A stretch of DNA of 64,000 nucleotides, taken from the NCBI RefSeq assembly GCF_019175345.1, contig NZ_CP077717.1, forward strand, positions 186,001 through 250,000, in the 5' to 3' direction. The notes below the pieces were generated by a model that saw only the letters and a program-made list of their open reading frames with translations, did no database searches and was not told the DNA's origin. The first letter of the stretch is position 1. Every line of letters begins with the position of its first letter. The position numbers were made by a program, and so were the translations under genes. The stretch is from Saccharolobus shibatae B12 (lineage in GTDB: Archaea; Thermoproteota; Thermoprotei_A; Sulfolobales; Sulfolobaceae). Shown here piece by piece: positions 37,057 through 46,251 of the stretch.

Positions 37057-37902
37057 GATGAGGAGAAAGTACAAGACTAAACTTAATTTAAATAATTTTA
37101 GCGCATTTTTAACATCTTTTTCGTCTGGTAAATTTCCATTGCCTATTCTATAGTGACCAACCTTTTCTAAACTTACATTTAGTAAACCTGCAGCAATAGC
37201 TATTGGGTATTTAGCATTTATGCTTTCCATTTTTGCCTCCCTAAGTGTTTTCCATCCTTGTTTCACGTTAAGTCCTAAGATAAAACCAGATGTAAGCATT
37301 ATCATTCCAGTTAGCCTAGCTGGGATGTAATTGAGTATAGTGTCAATTTTCGCTGAGAACCAACCCTCTTTTCTAAGCTCCGGAGTCTTATATCCTACCA
37401 TGCTGTCCATTGTATTTGCAAGTCTTTGTAACATTGCTCCGAAAATTCCAAAGGTAAGAAACCAGAAAATTGGAGAAGCTATCCCGTCAACAGTGCTCTC
37501 AAATAGTGATTCGATTAATGCAGAAGCTATATGGCCTTTATCACTTTTACTTAAATCCCTTCTGACAATCTGTTGTGCATAATACCTAGCTTGCTCATCC
37601 AACCTTGATCCCTTTTTTACAATATCGTAGAGCATTTTAATAGAAAATGTCGTTTTCAACGAAAACGCTAATATTATTAGTTTAAGGTAAATTGGAATTG
37701 GTGCTTCTACTGGTAAGTATACGAAAATAAATAATGGGGGTAAAACCGACATTATCCATAGGAGAACTCCGTAAGAATAACCCTTGTAGGGTTTGATTAG
37801 TGCTTCCGATATTTTTCCAGTCCAAACTACAGGATGTATGTAAATAGGTGGTTCTGAAATTGTTAGATCCCATATCAATGCAAGTGCAAGAACAAATAAC
37901 AC
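36985..37902 (-). CDS. cbiB: Adenosylcobinamide-phosphate synthase CbiB
   Basis: CbiB joins the aminopropanol arm to adenosylcobyric acid in cobalamin synthesis. The 305-residue membrane protein has the family start [20 protein letters not shown], the central [18 protein letters not shown] region, [13 protein letters not shown], and MDSMVGYK with the ENxxDGxxxP-like part read as [10 protein letters not shown]. There are four or five membrane segments. Its 3' end overlaps the convergent alcohol dehydrogenase gene by 72 bp. It overlaps cobS upstream by 28 bp, so the two are translated together. Confidence 0.9.
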   Translation of the reverse strand: MLFVLALALIWDLTISEPPIYIHPVVWTGKISEALIKPYKGYSYGVLLWIMSVLPPLFIFVYLPVEAPIPIYLKLIILAFSLKTTFSIKMLYDIVKKGSRLDEQARYYAQQIVRRDLSKSDKGHIASALIESLFESTVDGIASPIFWFLTFGIFGAMLQRLANTMDSMVGYKTPELRKEGWFSAKIDTILNYIPARLTGMIMLTSGFILGLNVKQGWKTLREAKMESINAKYPIAIAAGLLNVSLEKVGHYRIGNGNLPDEKDVKNALKLFKLSLVLYFLLILTIYYYLYGISLLSYPYGLIELI

Positions 37903-38636
37903 AGGATAGATAATAGTGAGTAATTTAAATTGGTTATCTCATTGGTTAATAGGAATAGTGGAAAGGAAAGAGTTATTGAAGCCCCAGTTATATCACCTGA
38001 GGAACCTCCAAGCGATCCACATATCTTATGCATTATCATGTAGAACACTAGGAAAACTATTATATTGTATAATGAAATAAACGGAATTAATTCAAAAAGT
38101 AATACCGTAGACTTTCCTTTCAATTTATTGTGAAAGATTTTCCCAAGATTACTTTCTGGAATTGGACTAATGGTTGAAAGTATATAAAGTCCTATTGTCA
38201 TCGAGAGTACGTTAGATGATGTCAGATAGAATATAGTGTACAATGAGAAGCCTAGCTTTAATAAAGCCACTATTTGAATTGATATGTACACTAAAAGTAA
38301 ACCTATTCCTCCAGAACCTATTTCAACGTCCTTTAATGCCTTTATCTTCCTATTCCTATCTCCTTTTATCATCAATGCGTCTCCTAAGTCCAATAAACCA
38401 TCTAGATGATTAAATCCCCTAAGCAATTCTACTACACCTAGCAATATTATCCCAGCAAGAGCTCCAAGAATTCTATATAAGAGAACATACACTGCACTCT
38501 CTATTAATGCCAATGATATGCCAATAATTATTGGCGATATGTAGGAGTATTCTGCAATTTCCTCTAAAGACGCATTGCTCTTTACTGGTATTGCGGTAAA
38601 AAACGAGAATAGTGCAAGTACTCCTTTTAATCGCAT
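37875..38636 (-). CDS. cobS: Adenosylcobinamide-GDP ribazoletransferase CobS
   Basis: CobS joins adenosylcobinamide-GDP to alpha-ribazole, the last main step of cobalamin assembly. The 253-residue membrane protein has FSFFTAIPV at the N-terminus, the substrate-binding [16 protein letters not shown] (about 94-109) with the metal Asp residues, and several membrane helices; the later DIT motif (GDITGA) is also present. It is in one operon with cbiB (28-bp overlap) and divergent from cbiP with a 35-bp gap. The nucleotide-activating partner CobY or CobU is not in the window. Confidence 0.9.
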   Translation of the reverse strand: MRLKGVLALFSFFTAIPVKSNASLEEIAEYSYISPIIIGISLALIESAVYVLLYRILGALAGIILLGVVELLRGFNHLDGLLDLGDALMIKGDRNRKIKALKDVEIGSGGIGLLLVYISIQIVALLKLGFSLYTIFYLTSSNVLSMTIGLYILSTISPIPESNLGKIFHNKLKGKSTVLLFELIPFISLYNIIVFLVFYMIMHKICGSLGGSSGDITGASITLSFPLFLLTNEITNLNYSLLSILCYLFLHLH

Positions 38637-38671
38637 GTGGATTTATTTATTGGCCAAGTTGATATGATTAA

Positions 38672-40069
38672 GTGTCAATAATAGTAGCCTCAACCATGAG
38701 TGATTCAGGTAAGTCATTTGTAACCACTGGACTAGTTAGAATTCTAAATGCAAAACCACTTAAAATTCAGAATATGTCTTTAAATAGCATTTCAACTTGT
38801 GATGGTGGAGAAATAGCCTTCATACAAGCTTACCAGGCATGGGGGGCTGGAATAAGACCAGAAAGGCATATGAACCCAATTTTGCTCAAGCCAATGGGTA
38901 AGGGCCTTGAAGTAATCTTTATGGGAAACTCACTTGGTATTATGAGTGGTAATGAGTATTATAATTTAGCAACCAACACATTATGGCAAAAAATCTCACA
39001 ATTCCTATCAAGTGATGTTGTAATAGAAGCAGCTGGAGGCATAGGAGAACCAAATTTTATTGATAAGGATATTACAGCAATAAAAGTAATGAAAGATAAG
39101 GGAATTCCAGCAATTTTAGTATTAGATATTGATAGGGGAGGTGCATTTGCGTCTGCTTATGGCACTTATATGATGCTTCCCCAATCTATCAGAGAGAAAT
39201 TGAAAGGATTCATTATTAATAAATTCAGAGGAGATGAAAAGTTTCTGTATGATGCTATAAAATGGCTTGAAGAGAAAACAGGGATGAAATACTTAGGTTA
39301 TTTGCCTTTTCTCAGCGAAGTCCCGATAATGCCAGAGGACTCCATGAATATTTACAATTTTGGTGAAGGTGATGTTGAAGTTGCCATAATAGCCTATCCT
39401 TATATGAGCAATTTTAATGAATTTTATGCCTTAGCTAAGTCTAATGCTCATGTATCCTTTGTGAAAAAGCCTAAAGAAATTGCGAAGGCTGATCTGGTAA
39501 TTTTACCGGGTAGTAGGAATACTCTAGAATCGTTAAAATGGTTGGTAGAGAATGGGTTCGTGGAATATCTAAGGCAAAAGACTAGGGGAATTTTAGGTAT
39601 TTGCGGTGGTTTTCAAATTTTAGGTAAAAAGCTTATAGATCCTTACGGAATTGAGGCGGGATATCCTATAGAATATGAGGGTTTAGGAGTATTTGATGTT
39701 AACGTACATTATGGCAAGACTAAGATAGTTTCCATTAGTTCTGGTGTTTCTGAATATGGCAAAATAGATGGTTATGAAATTAGAAGGGGAGTAGTAAAGT
39801 ACGTAGACGAAAAGCCCTTACTTAAAATAACCGTAAGGAATGGTGAAAAAGTAAGTGTTGAGGATGGGGCAAGAAAGGATAGTATTATTGGCTTAAGTGT
39901 ACACGGAAGCTTATTTTCTGAAGGAATGAAAAAATTACTGAAGGAGTTTAATATTAATATTTACTCACAATCAATGGTAGACGAGATTCAACAACAGGCA
40001 ATTCGTGTAGAGCAATTTTTAAGGAAATATTTACATATTGACGAAATAGCCGAAATTTATAAGCAATGA
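38672..40069 (+). CDS. cbiP: Cobyric acid synthase CbiP/CobQ
   Basis: It amidates the corrin ring side chains b, d, e and g using glutamine and ATP. The 465-residue protein starts at GTG with a P-loop-like ASTMSDSGKSFV, then the KPLKIQNMSLNS and NPILLKPMG motifs of the synthetase domain. The glutaminase domain has GICGGFQILG (nucleophile Cys, about 311-320) and a late LSVHGSLF with the catalytic His. Lengths are as usual. It diverges from cobS and sits 18 bp before guaA subunit B on the same strand. Cytosolic. Confidence 0.92.
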   Translation: MSIIVASTMSDSGKSFVTTGLVRILNAKPLKIQNMSLNSISTCDGGEIAFIQAYQAWGAGIRPERHMNPILLKPMGKGLEVIFMGNSLGIMSGNEYYNLATNTLWQKISQFLSSDVVIEAAGGIGEPNFIDKDITAIKVMKDKGIPAILVLDIDRGGAFASAYGTYMMLPQSIREKLKGFIINKFRGDEKFLYDAIKWLEEKTGMKYLGYLPFLSEVPIMPEDSMNIYNFGEGDVEVAIIAYPYMSNFNEFYALAKSNAHVSFVKKPKEIAKADLVILPGSRNTLESLKWLVENGFVEYLRQKTRGILGICGGFQILGKKLIDPYGIEAGYPIEYEGLGVFDVNVHYGKTKIVSISSGVSEYGKIDGYEIRRGVVKYVDEKPLLKITVRNGEKVSVEDGARKDSIIGLSVHGSLFSEGMKKLLKEFNINIYSQSMVDEIQQQAIRVEQFLRKYLHIDEIAEIYKQ

Positions 40070-40087
40070 ATTTTTAGTCTTAACTAA

Positions 40088-41191
40088 ATGTTTGATCCTG
40101 CTTCGTTCGTTGAGGAAATAGGACCACAGCTGAAACAGAAGGTTGGTAATGAGAGAGTTTTAGCTGCAGTAAGTGGTGGTGTAGATAGTACTACAGCTGC
40201 AGTTCTCGCTTATAATTTGTTGGGTAACAAAGTAATTCCCGTTTTAATAGATACTGGATTTTTAAGGAAAAATGAAGCTGAGAAAATTAAAGCTTATTTA
40301 AGTAATGTCTTACCTAACCTTATCGTAGTGGACGAGAGGGAGACATTCATTTCTGAGATTGAGGGAATGGAAGAAGCTGAAGCTAAAAGAAAGAAATTTA
40401 GAGAACTGTTCTATTCTACTATTTCATCATTAATGAGAAAGTTCAATGCAAAGTATTTAATGCAAGGAACCATAGCAGCTGATTGGGTAGAAACACAAGG
40501 CGGAATAAAGACACAACACAATGTCTTAGTTCAAATAGGTATAGATACAGAGAAAGAATGGGGCTTTACATTAATTGAGCCGTTGGCGGACCTATATAAG
40601 AATGAGGTCAGAGAACTAGCTAGATATCTTAAATTACCTAAGGAAATTTCAGAGAGGCAGCCGTTTCCTGGTCCTGGCCTCCTAGTAAGGACAATTGGAA
40701 AGCTGACTAGGGAGAAGTTAGAAGTAGTGAGAGAAGCTAATGATATAGTTGAAAAATATTTAGATCCCTTTAATTATTCACAATACTTTGCGGTTTCTTT
40801 TGAATCTGATGGTAATTTTGTAAATTTGGACGGTATTGACGCATTTTTATATAAGGCAAGGGCAACTGGTGTTAAGGGTGACGTTAGGGCTTATGGCAAT
40901 ATAGCAAAAATTGAGTGTAGTGATATTAATGCAGCGAAAAGCTCTGTCGATACTCTGGTTAAATATGATATTACCCACATATTATGTTCCTTGGATGAAA
41001 GGAGTAACGGGAAATACAGCATTGCAATAAGGGCAGTAATTACGGAAGACTTCATGACTGCAGATTACGCTAGAATACCTAAAGAAGTCCTAGAGAAAAT
41101 TAGTTCTGAAATATTACAAAAAATACCTAACGTAAAGGAGGTACTTTATGATGTTACTTCTAAACCACCTGCAACTATCGAGTTTGAGTGA
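40088..41191 (+). CDS. guaA: GMP synthase subunit B (ATP-pyrophosphatase part, GuaAb)
   Basis: It converts XMP to GMP together with a separate glutaminase subunit, the archaeal arrangement. The 367-residue protein has the PP-loop [10 protein letters not shown] (26-35), [17 protein letters not shown] near the substrate site, and the PFPGPGL signature of GMP synthase. The C-terminal dimerisation domain ends with [11 protein letters not shown], the KPPxTIEWE-like ending of the family. No glutaminase subunit A is next to it. The stop is directly next to that of the convergent htpX gene. Confidence 0.94.
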   Translation: MFDPASFVEEIGPQLKQKVGNERVLAAVSGGVDSTTAAVLAYNLLGNKVIPVLIDTGFLRKNEAEKIKAYLSNVLPNLIVVDERETFISEIEGMEEAEAKRKKFRELFYSTISSLMRKFNAKYLMQGTIAADWVETQGGIKTQHNVLVQIGIDTEKEWGFTLIEPLADLYKNEVRELARYLKLPKEISERQPFPGPGLLVRTIGKLTREKLEVVREANDIVEKYLDPFNYSQYFAVSFESDGNFVNLDGIDAFLYKARATGVKGDVRAYGNIAKIECSDINAAKSSVDTLVKYDITHILCSLDERSNGKYSIAIRAVITEDFMTADYARIPKEVLEKISSEILQKIPNVKEVLYDVTSKPPATIEFE

Positions 41192-42172
41192 TTAGTATTT
41201 AGAAACTTTTTCAAGTAATTGAATTCTTTTTGCAGGATGTGGATGATCCATAAATATTTCAGCATACCATGGAACCTTTGTAGTCTTCCAAATCTCCACT
41301 AACTCTCTAGCATCCCATGTTGGAACTTCTTCAATAGCGTTTGTGAAGAATAGCATACTTGCCATTTGATTGGTAGTACTCTTTTTCTTAAATTTCTCTA
41401 ATGCGCTTGGATCCATCGAAAGTGTCAGTTTAGCTAAGGCTAATTGTAAGTTTTCTTTCCCGCCTGGTACTGTTAAGGCTGAATTAACATCAGCATAGGC
41501 TTCTCTCATTCTATTTAGGGCTAATACAAGTAGTTGGAAAACGAAGCTTACTGCCATCATTGCAATTCCTATTAAGAAAAGTAATCCTCCATTATTTCCT
41601 CTGCCATTTCCTCCTCCACCACCGAACATTCCTCCCCAGAATATCCACCAACCTAAGTAATAAATTAAAGCTGGAATTAGACCTACAGCCATTAGCAATT
41701 CTACATCTCTATGCTTTAGATGTCCCAGTTCATGCCCTGCTACGGCCATTATTTCATCCCTATTTAGTAATTTTAATATTGGTAATGTAAAGGCTATTCT
41801 TTTACCGGCTATTGGACTTCCATATGCGAAAGCATTAGGGAATGGTACATCAGCGATATACACTTTTGGAACATCTCTAAATCCATTATACTTTGCAACT
41901 TCGGCTACTGTATTGTATAACCATCCGTAAACTGGATCAGTAGGGGTTACTTCTATTGTTCTGTATGCCCAGTTTATCATATATGGCCCAAATAGCCACT
42001 GAATAATGTTAAGGAAGAATATGAACATTAAGATAGATAACATTAATCCCACACCAAATTGTGCTCCGAATGCATAATCAGCAACTGCTAATGCTAATGC
42101 AAATCCTAATAAAACAATTCCTAGAGTTGCTAACGCCATATTTAATCTTAATTTTACTACTTCCCAATTCAT
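41192..42172 (-). CDS. htpX: HtpX-like M48 membrane protease
   Basis: A 326-residue membrane zinc protease for quality control of membrane proteins. Two N-terminal hydrophobic segments, then PNAFAYGSPIAGKRIAFT, the zinc motif HELGH (147-151) with HLKHRD after it, two more hydrophobic segments split by a glycine-rich GGMFGGGGGNGRGNNGG stretch, and the third ligand in REAYADV. The ending MDHPHPAKRI is the family's. A TATA-like AATATAAAC lies about 24 bp upstream of the ATG, so the mRNA is probably leaderless. The Gly run is longer than usual for HtpX. Confidence 0.9.
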   Translation of the reverse strand: MNWEVVKLRLNMALATLGIVLLGFALALAVADYAFGAQFGVGLMLSILMFIFFLNIIQWLFGPYMINWAYRTIEVTPTDPVYGWLYNTVAEVAKYNGFRDVPKVYIADVPFPNAFAYGSPIAGKRIAFTLPILKLLNRDEIMAVAGHELGHLKHRDVELLMAVGLIPALIYYLGWWIFWGGMFGGGGGNGRGNNGGLLFLIGIAMMAVSFVFQLLVLALNRMREAYADVNSALTVPGGKENLQLALAKLTLSMDPSALEKFKKKSTTNQMASMLFFTNAIEEVPTWDARELVEIWKTTKVPWYAEIFMDHPHPAKRIQLLEKVSKY

Positions 42173-42279
42173 ATGCTATTTTCTTGCGGGAAGTTTATAT
42201 TATTTTTCATTACACGCAAATGGCATTAGTGAGAGCATAACCTAAACTTATATTATCTTTTTTATCAACAATAGTAAAT

Positions 42280-42669
42280 ATGAAAGAAGAATTTGTAAGA
42301 GAATATATGAAAAGTAATGTAGTAACGGTAAGTAAAAACACTGTGCTTAGAGAAGTAACTAGAATAATGACAGATAATAACGTAGGCTCAGTAATTGTAG
42401 TAGATAATGGGAAACCTATTGGCATAATAACGGAACGCGATGTAGTTAGGGCCATTGGAAAAGGTAGAAGTTTAGATGCAAAAGCAGAAGAGATAATGAC
42501 TACTTCCCTTATAACTATCAAGGAAGATTCACCGATAACTGGGGCATTAAGCCTTATGAGAACATATAATATTAGACATTTACCAGTTATTGATCATTAT
42601 GGAAACTTAAGGGGAATAATATCTATAAGAGATATTGCGCGGGCAATAGATGATATTTTAGAAGGCTAA
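42280..42669 (+). CDS. CBS-domain pair protein
   Basis: A 129-residue protein made only of two CBS motifs (about 5-60 and 70-125), with VGSVIVVDNGKPIGIITERDVVRA in the first and IRHLPVIDHYGNLRGIISIRDIARA in the second. Such Bateman modules bind adenine nucleotides and report energy state. There is no attached enzyme domain, so it must act on a partner or bind DNA/RNA. An upstream CTTATATTA about 30 bp before the ATG fits a leaderless promoter. A similar four-CBS protein is at 61834. Partner unknown. Confidence 0.86.
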   Translation: MKEEFVREYMKSNVVTVSKNTVLREVTRIMTDNNVGSVIVVDNGKPIGIITERDVVRAIGKGRSLDAKAEEIMTTSLITIKEDSPITGALSLMRTYNIRHLPVIDHYGNLRGIISIRDIARAIDDILEG

Positions 42670-42706
42670 CAACTTTGTTAATAAGAGATTTTTGATTTAA
42701 GATCGC

Positions 42707-42722
42707 GTCAAATCTTTTTGAC
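42707..42722. repeat. Perfect hairpin between CBS and flippase genes
   Basis: GTCAAA (42707-42712), loop TCTT, TTTGAC (42717-42722). It lies about 10 bp before the flippase TATA box and 38 bp after the CBS stop, so it may mark the end of the CBS transcript or be an operator. Confidence 0.4.
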
Positions 42723-42731
42723 TCGATAGAC

Positions 42732-42739
42732 TATAAATA
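42732..42739 (+). promoter_or_regulatory. TATA box of the flippase gene
   Basis: TATAAATA is centred about 27 bp before the GTG at 42763, in line with a leaderless transcript starting at or next to that codon. Confidence 0.6.
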
Positions 42740-42762
42740 CTTTATTTTTAATACGTAAAAAT

Positions 42763-44235
42763 GTGGATAAAAAAGAGAGTGTGAGAGTTACAAGAATAGG
42801 TATTATTAACTTACTAACAAGGACTTTAGGGGCGCCTATTTCATTTATCTTCACGTTATTAGTTGCAAGGTATCTGTCGAATCCTCCCTATGGTATTATA
42901 TATTTTGCTACTTGGCAAACCTTGTATGTTTTCACAATAGGCTATTTTACAATACCCGCAAATCTATTCTCATTAATAACGTCAAGATATTCTGCAGAAA
43001 GGAAGAATGTTGGTGGAATAGTAATAATTAACTTGATAGCAGGAATTATTTCAGGTTTAGTTTTTGCCCTTTTAGTCCCATACTACATTTCTTTAACTAA
43101 GCTCAATGTTCCTATTTATTTCTATTCTGCAATATCGCTAATTATTTTAACCTACTTGCTGACTGTAACGAATTCAATAGCTCAAGGAAGAACACCCAAG
43201 ATAATTGGAGTTTCCGCATTAATCTTTCAGGTTCTGAGATTAGTTTCTGGGATTGTATTCATGTTCCTATTTAATCTTTCGATTCTGGCAGTAATCCTAG
43301 CTTATAGCATAGGCTATCTTGCTCAGATATTATTCAATTTATTCTTCATAAGAGCTAATCTCAAGATTGACTTTAAGGTAGCTTTTTCGGCTGTTAGAAA
43401 AGCAGTGGTGTATATAGCGAATTATATTCAATATATTCTAGAAGCATCAATGGTATGGATTACTCTAGCTATCGTAAAATCAGATTTAGTAGTAGCATAT
43501 TTTGAGTCTGCCATTATAGTTAGTAATGTCCAGATTTGGTCACAAACGATATATACTGGCCTAATGGCTAAGTTGGCTGAAGATAAGAATCCATCTATAA
43601 TTAGTGATGCCATTAAACTTTACTCAATAGTAGGTAGTCTATTTTTAATTCTTATTTACATAGACGGATATGGACTTTTATACAAACTAAGACCTGAGTA
43701 TACAGCTGCTATTTTCTCTCTTTATATACTTACTTTTTCGAATTTCATAAGAGGTTTATATAGCATTTTCTATCAAAGTATAACAATGGCCGATCCTACT
43801 CTATCAGTAGAATCTAAGGATGAATTCAAAGGTCACCTATTTAAGCTGACTACTTCCAATTTACTTTTTTCATTGCTAGGTTTAGGAATTTCAACTTTTC
43901 TAATTTACTTCTTCTCCTATTACTCACCGTATTTATTAGCAGCCTTCATGAGTATCGGGATAATAATTAATTCATTTTCAATGCTGTTTACTTCCTATAA
44001 AGCATGTAGAAGAATTTACAATTTTAGTTTCCCATTTAGAGAATTTCTAATACCATTAGCCTTAGGCGCACTTAGTTTGCCCTTATCAGTGGTCTATAGG
44101 CCAGTAAGTTTTCTGGCAATGGGTATATATGCTATAGTAATAATTTCGTTCTTTACTCTATATAATTACGCTCTTAACCCATACGGTAGAAGATTAGTAA
44201 TAGCGATTATAAGAGAATTTAAGCAAAGAGTTTAA
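42763..44235 (+). CDS. Oligosaccharide flippase (Wzx/polysaccharide biosynthesis, MOP superfamily)
   Basis: A 490-residue protein with a GTG start and about 12-14 hydrophobic segments, matching the MOP-superfamily flippases that move lipid-linked glycans across the membrane. The N-terminal half has a typical helix with LLTRTLGAPISFIFTLLVARYLS and an RYSAERK loop. The upstream ATG at 42761 is out of frame and stops at once. It is followed 10 bp later by an aldolase and then a PMT-like glycosyltransferase on the same strand, which supports a role in surface glycan or N-glycan assembly. The substrate is unknown. Confidence 0.82.
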   Translation: MDKKESVRVTRIGIINLLTRTLGAPISFIFTLLVARYLSNPPYGIIYFATWQTLYVFTIGYFTIPANLFSLITSRYSAERKNVGGIVIINLIAGIISGLVFALLVPYYISLTKLNVPIYFYSAISLIILTYLLTVTNSIAQGRTPKIIGVSALIFQVLRLVSGIVFMFLFNLSILAVILAYSIGYLAQILFNLFFIRANLKIDFKVAFSAVRKAVVYIANYIQYILEASMVWITLAIVKSDLVVAYFESAIIVSNVQIWSQTIYTGLMAKLAEDKNPSIISDAIKLYSIVGSLFLILIYIDGYGLLYKLRPEYTAAIFSLYILTFSNFIRGLYSIFYQSITMADPTLSVESKDEFKGHLFKLTTSNLLFSLLGLGISTFLIYFFSYYSPYLLAAFMSIGIIINSFSMLFTSYKACRRIYNFSFPFREFLIPLALGALSLPLSVVYRPVSFLAMGIYAIVIISFFTLYNYALNPYGRRLVIAIIREFKQRV

Positions 44236-44245
44236 TCTACTTTAT

Positions 44246-45064
44246 ATGCTTGGTTCAGAAATTCGGATGGCTAGGTTGTTCGAGAAAGGTAGAGCATTTG
44301 TCGTAGCACTAGATCACGGATTGGTAATGGGACCATTAAAGGGAATAGAAAACCCGATTGAAGTTGTTGCCAAAATTGCCAAGAATGGTCCAGACGCCTT
44401 GCAAATGACTCCCGCTATGGTTAAGCTAGTTAAGGAAAATTTCTTCACAAGAGGTTCACCCATTTTAATTGCTAGATTGGATACTGCGAATGTATGGAGG
44501 CAAAAATACAAGGTATATAATGAAGGTTACTATGCGAGTATTTATACAGTAAAGGACGCGATTAATATTGGGGCAGACGCTGTGGTTACGTATCTTGTAG
44601 TTGGCTATGGGAGTGATACAGTGGAGGGGTATAATTTGAGTGCTTTGGCTTCCTTAAGGAAAGAAGCTAATGATTATGGGATACCGTTTATCATAGAACC
44701 CCTATATGTTACAAAAGATAATCCAGATTCAGTAAAAGAACTAGATCTCGTAAAGTATGTATCTAGATTAGCATCAGAAATAGGTGCTGATATCCTAAAG
44801 GTTGACTATACGGGAAGTAAGGAGTCATTTAGACAAGTCGTAAACGTAGCGTTTAGCCCGATCCTAATTAGAGGAGGTCCAAAAACCAACACCAATGAGG
44901 AATTCTTAAAGATGTTGCAAGATGCTCTAGAGGCTGGAGCTAAGGGTGTAACTGTAGGTAGGAATTTATGGCAAGCAGATGAACCAGATAAGCTAGCCAA
45001 AGCAATATCGAAGGTTGTTCATGAAAATGTAGATATTGGAGAAGCTTTAAAAATTTTGAAGTAA
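44246..45064 (+). CDS. DhnA/FbaB-type class I aldolase family protein
   Basis: A 272-residue TIM-barrel aldolase. VALDHGLVMGP (about 20-30) and DILKVDYTG (K185 as the Schiff base) match archaeal class I fructose-bisphosphate aldolase/ADH synthase. IRGGPKT near the C-terminus binds phosphate. Sulfolobales use a bifunctional FBP aldolase/phosphatase for gluconeogenesis, so this one may instead make a precursor such as ADTH for aromatic amino acids, or act on another sugar. Met8 (MARLFEKG) is a possible alternative start. It is between a flippase and a PMT-like transferase, but a glycan role is not shown. Confidence 0.72.
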   Translation: MLGSEIRMARLFEKGRAFVVALDHGLVMGPLKGIENPIEVVAKIAKNGPDALQMTPAMVKLVKENFFTRGSPILIARLDTANVWRQKYKVYNEGYYASIYTVKDAINIGADAVVTYLVVGYGSDTVEGYNLSALASLRKEANDYGIPFIIEPLYVTKDNPDSVKELDLVKYVSRLASEIGADILKVDYTGSKESFRQVVNVAFSPILIRGGPKTNTNEEFLKMLQDALEAGAKGVTVGRNLWQADEPDKLAKAISKVVHENVDIGEALKILK

Positions 45065-45074
45065 AGGCTTGTTT

Positions 45075-46193
45075 ATGCAATTAAAATGGATAAACTTTTT
45101 CTTTTATTTGGCATTGGTCGTGCTTATTTCAGTATATACTTATGAAACAATAATTACTTTTTCGTCCATTAACTCCTATATAGGAGATGAGGTATGGTAC
45201 CCTACCGCTGCCTATAACATGTTAAAATTGGTGTTTCATTTAAATCCACCACCAATGATAAATATAGGGTATCCGAATGAGCAGAATATTCAAACATATA
45301 TTAACCCAGAGCATCCTCCTTTAGCTAAGTACATTATGGCAGTTTTCATCTACTTTATGGGGTACTATCCAATAGCTTGGAGATTACCAAGTTGGATTCT
45401 AGGCGATTTAATGCTTATAGTAGGTTATTTTCTTGCTAAAAAAATGGTCGGGAATGGAATTTTAGGTAACCTTGCCGGAATACTTTCTAGTCTCCTCATT
45501 GCATTAGATCCTAATGTGTGGTCTCTTCACGGGATAGGACTTCTTGAAATTTACGTATCCTTCTTTAGCCTATTATCTCTTTATTTTCTATTAAACGATA
45601 AACCATTATGGGCTAGTTTAGCGTTAGCATTGGCTATGCTATCAAAGGAATCAGCTTATGTTCTAATATTTCCGTTTCTATACTATTTAGGGGAAATTTC
45701 AAATAACGTTAAGAAAAGAGCAATGTATGGCATAGGATTACCAGTTTTGATTTACGTTTTGTTCTCTACACCGTTAATAGCTTATTATGGTGGAGTTAAA
45801 GCATGGCTAGACGCTACTGTGATCCATAGTGCGTCATGGGACATTACTAATGGCCATATCACATTAACGGCAACTTCTCAAATTTCAACGCCATGGGATT
45901 GGTTTTTAAATATTCATTCTTTCTACCTTGGTTACAATTTATACGCCAATACTAATCCTTATGTGTTAATACTATGGATAATCACAACTCCACTCGCTTT
46001 TATATTTAGGGACAGCAAGCTGATAACCACTACAATGTGGGCTTGGACTATGTGGATAGGATTTGTAATTGTGTATTTACTAGGAAATCACACTCTCTTC
46101 AGTTTTTACGTAACTGATTTCATGCCAGTAGCTGATACGTACGTAGTAGTGTCATTATTTATACTAGTTCAAAAGATAAATATTCTAAAGTAA
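45075..46193 (+). CDS. PMT/ArnT-like membrane glycosyltransferase (GT-C fold)
   Basis: A 372-residue polytopic protein; I use the ATG at 45075 rather than the TTG at 45069. The first outer loop carries SYIGDEVWYPTAAYNML, with the DE pair that is catalytic in dolichyl-phosphate-mannose-protein mannosyltransferases, and PEHPPLAKYIMAV, which matches the HPPLxK motif of that family. About nine or ten hydrophobic segments follow. It lacks the MIR domains of eukaryotic PMT. It would transfer a sugar from dolichyl phosphate to a protein or lipid on the outer face, using donors made by the Dpm-like enzyme at 32132. Acceptor unknown. Confidence 0.82.
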   Translation: MQLKWINFFFYLALVVLISVYTYETIITFSSINSYIGDEVWYPTAAYNMLKLVFHLNPPPMINIGYPNEQNIQTYINPEHPPLAKYIMAVFIYFMGYYPIAWRLPSWILGDLMLIVGYFLAKKMVGNGILGNLAGILSSLLIALDPNVWSLHGIGLLEIYVSFFSLLSLYFLLNDKPLWASLALALAMLSKESAYVLIFPFLYYLGEISNNVKKRAMYGIGLPVLIYVLFSTPLIAYYGGVKAWLDATVIHSASWDITNGHITLTATSQISTPWDWFLNIHSFYLGYNLYANTNPYVLILWIITTPLAFIFRDSKLITTTMWAWTMWIGFVIVYLLGNHTLFSFYVTDFMPVADTYVVVSLFILVQKINILK

Positions 46194-46251
46194 TTTTTTA
46201 CCGATATAAGGGAAAGAGTTTAAATAATAGTCGTAGAAAAGTGATTTTCGG

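Noticed and set aside
40088-41191. Missing glutaminase domain as a truncated GMP synthase
   Set aside because: Archaea encode the glutaminase as a separate subunit; the 367-residue length and PFPGPGL motif are normal for subunit B.
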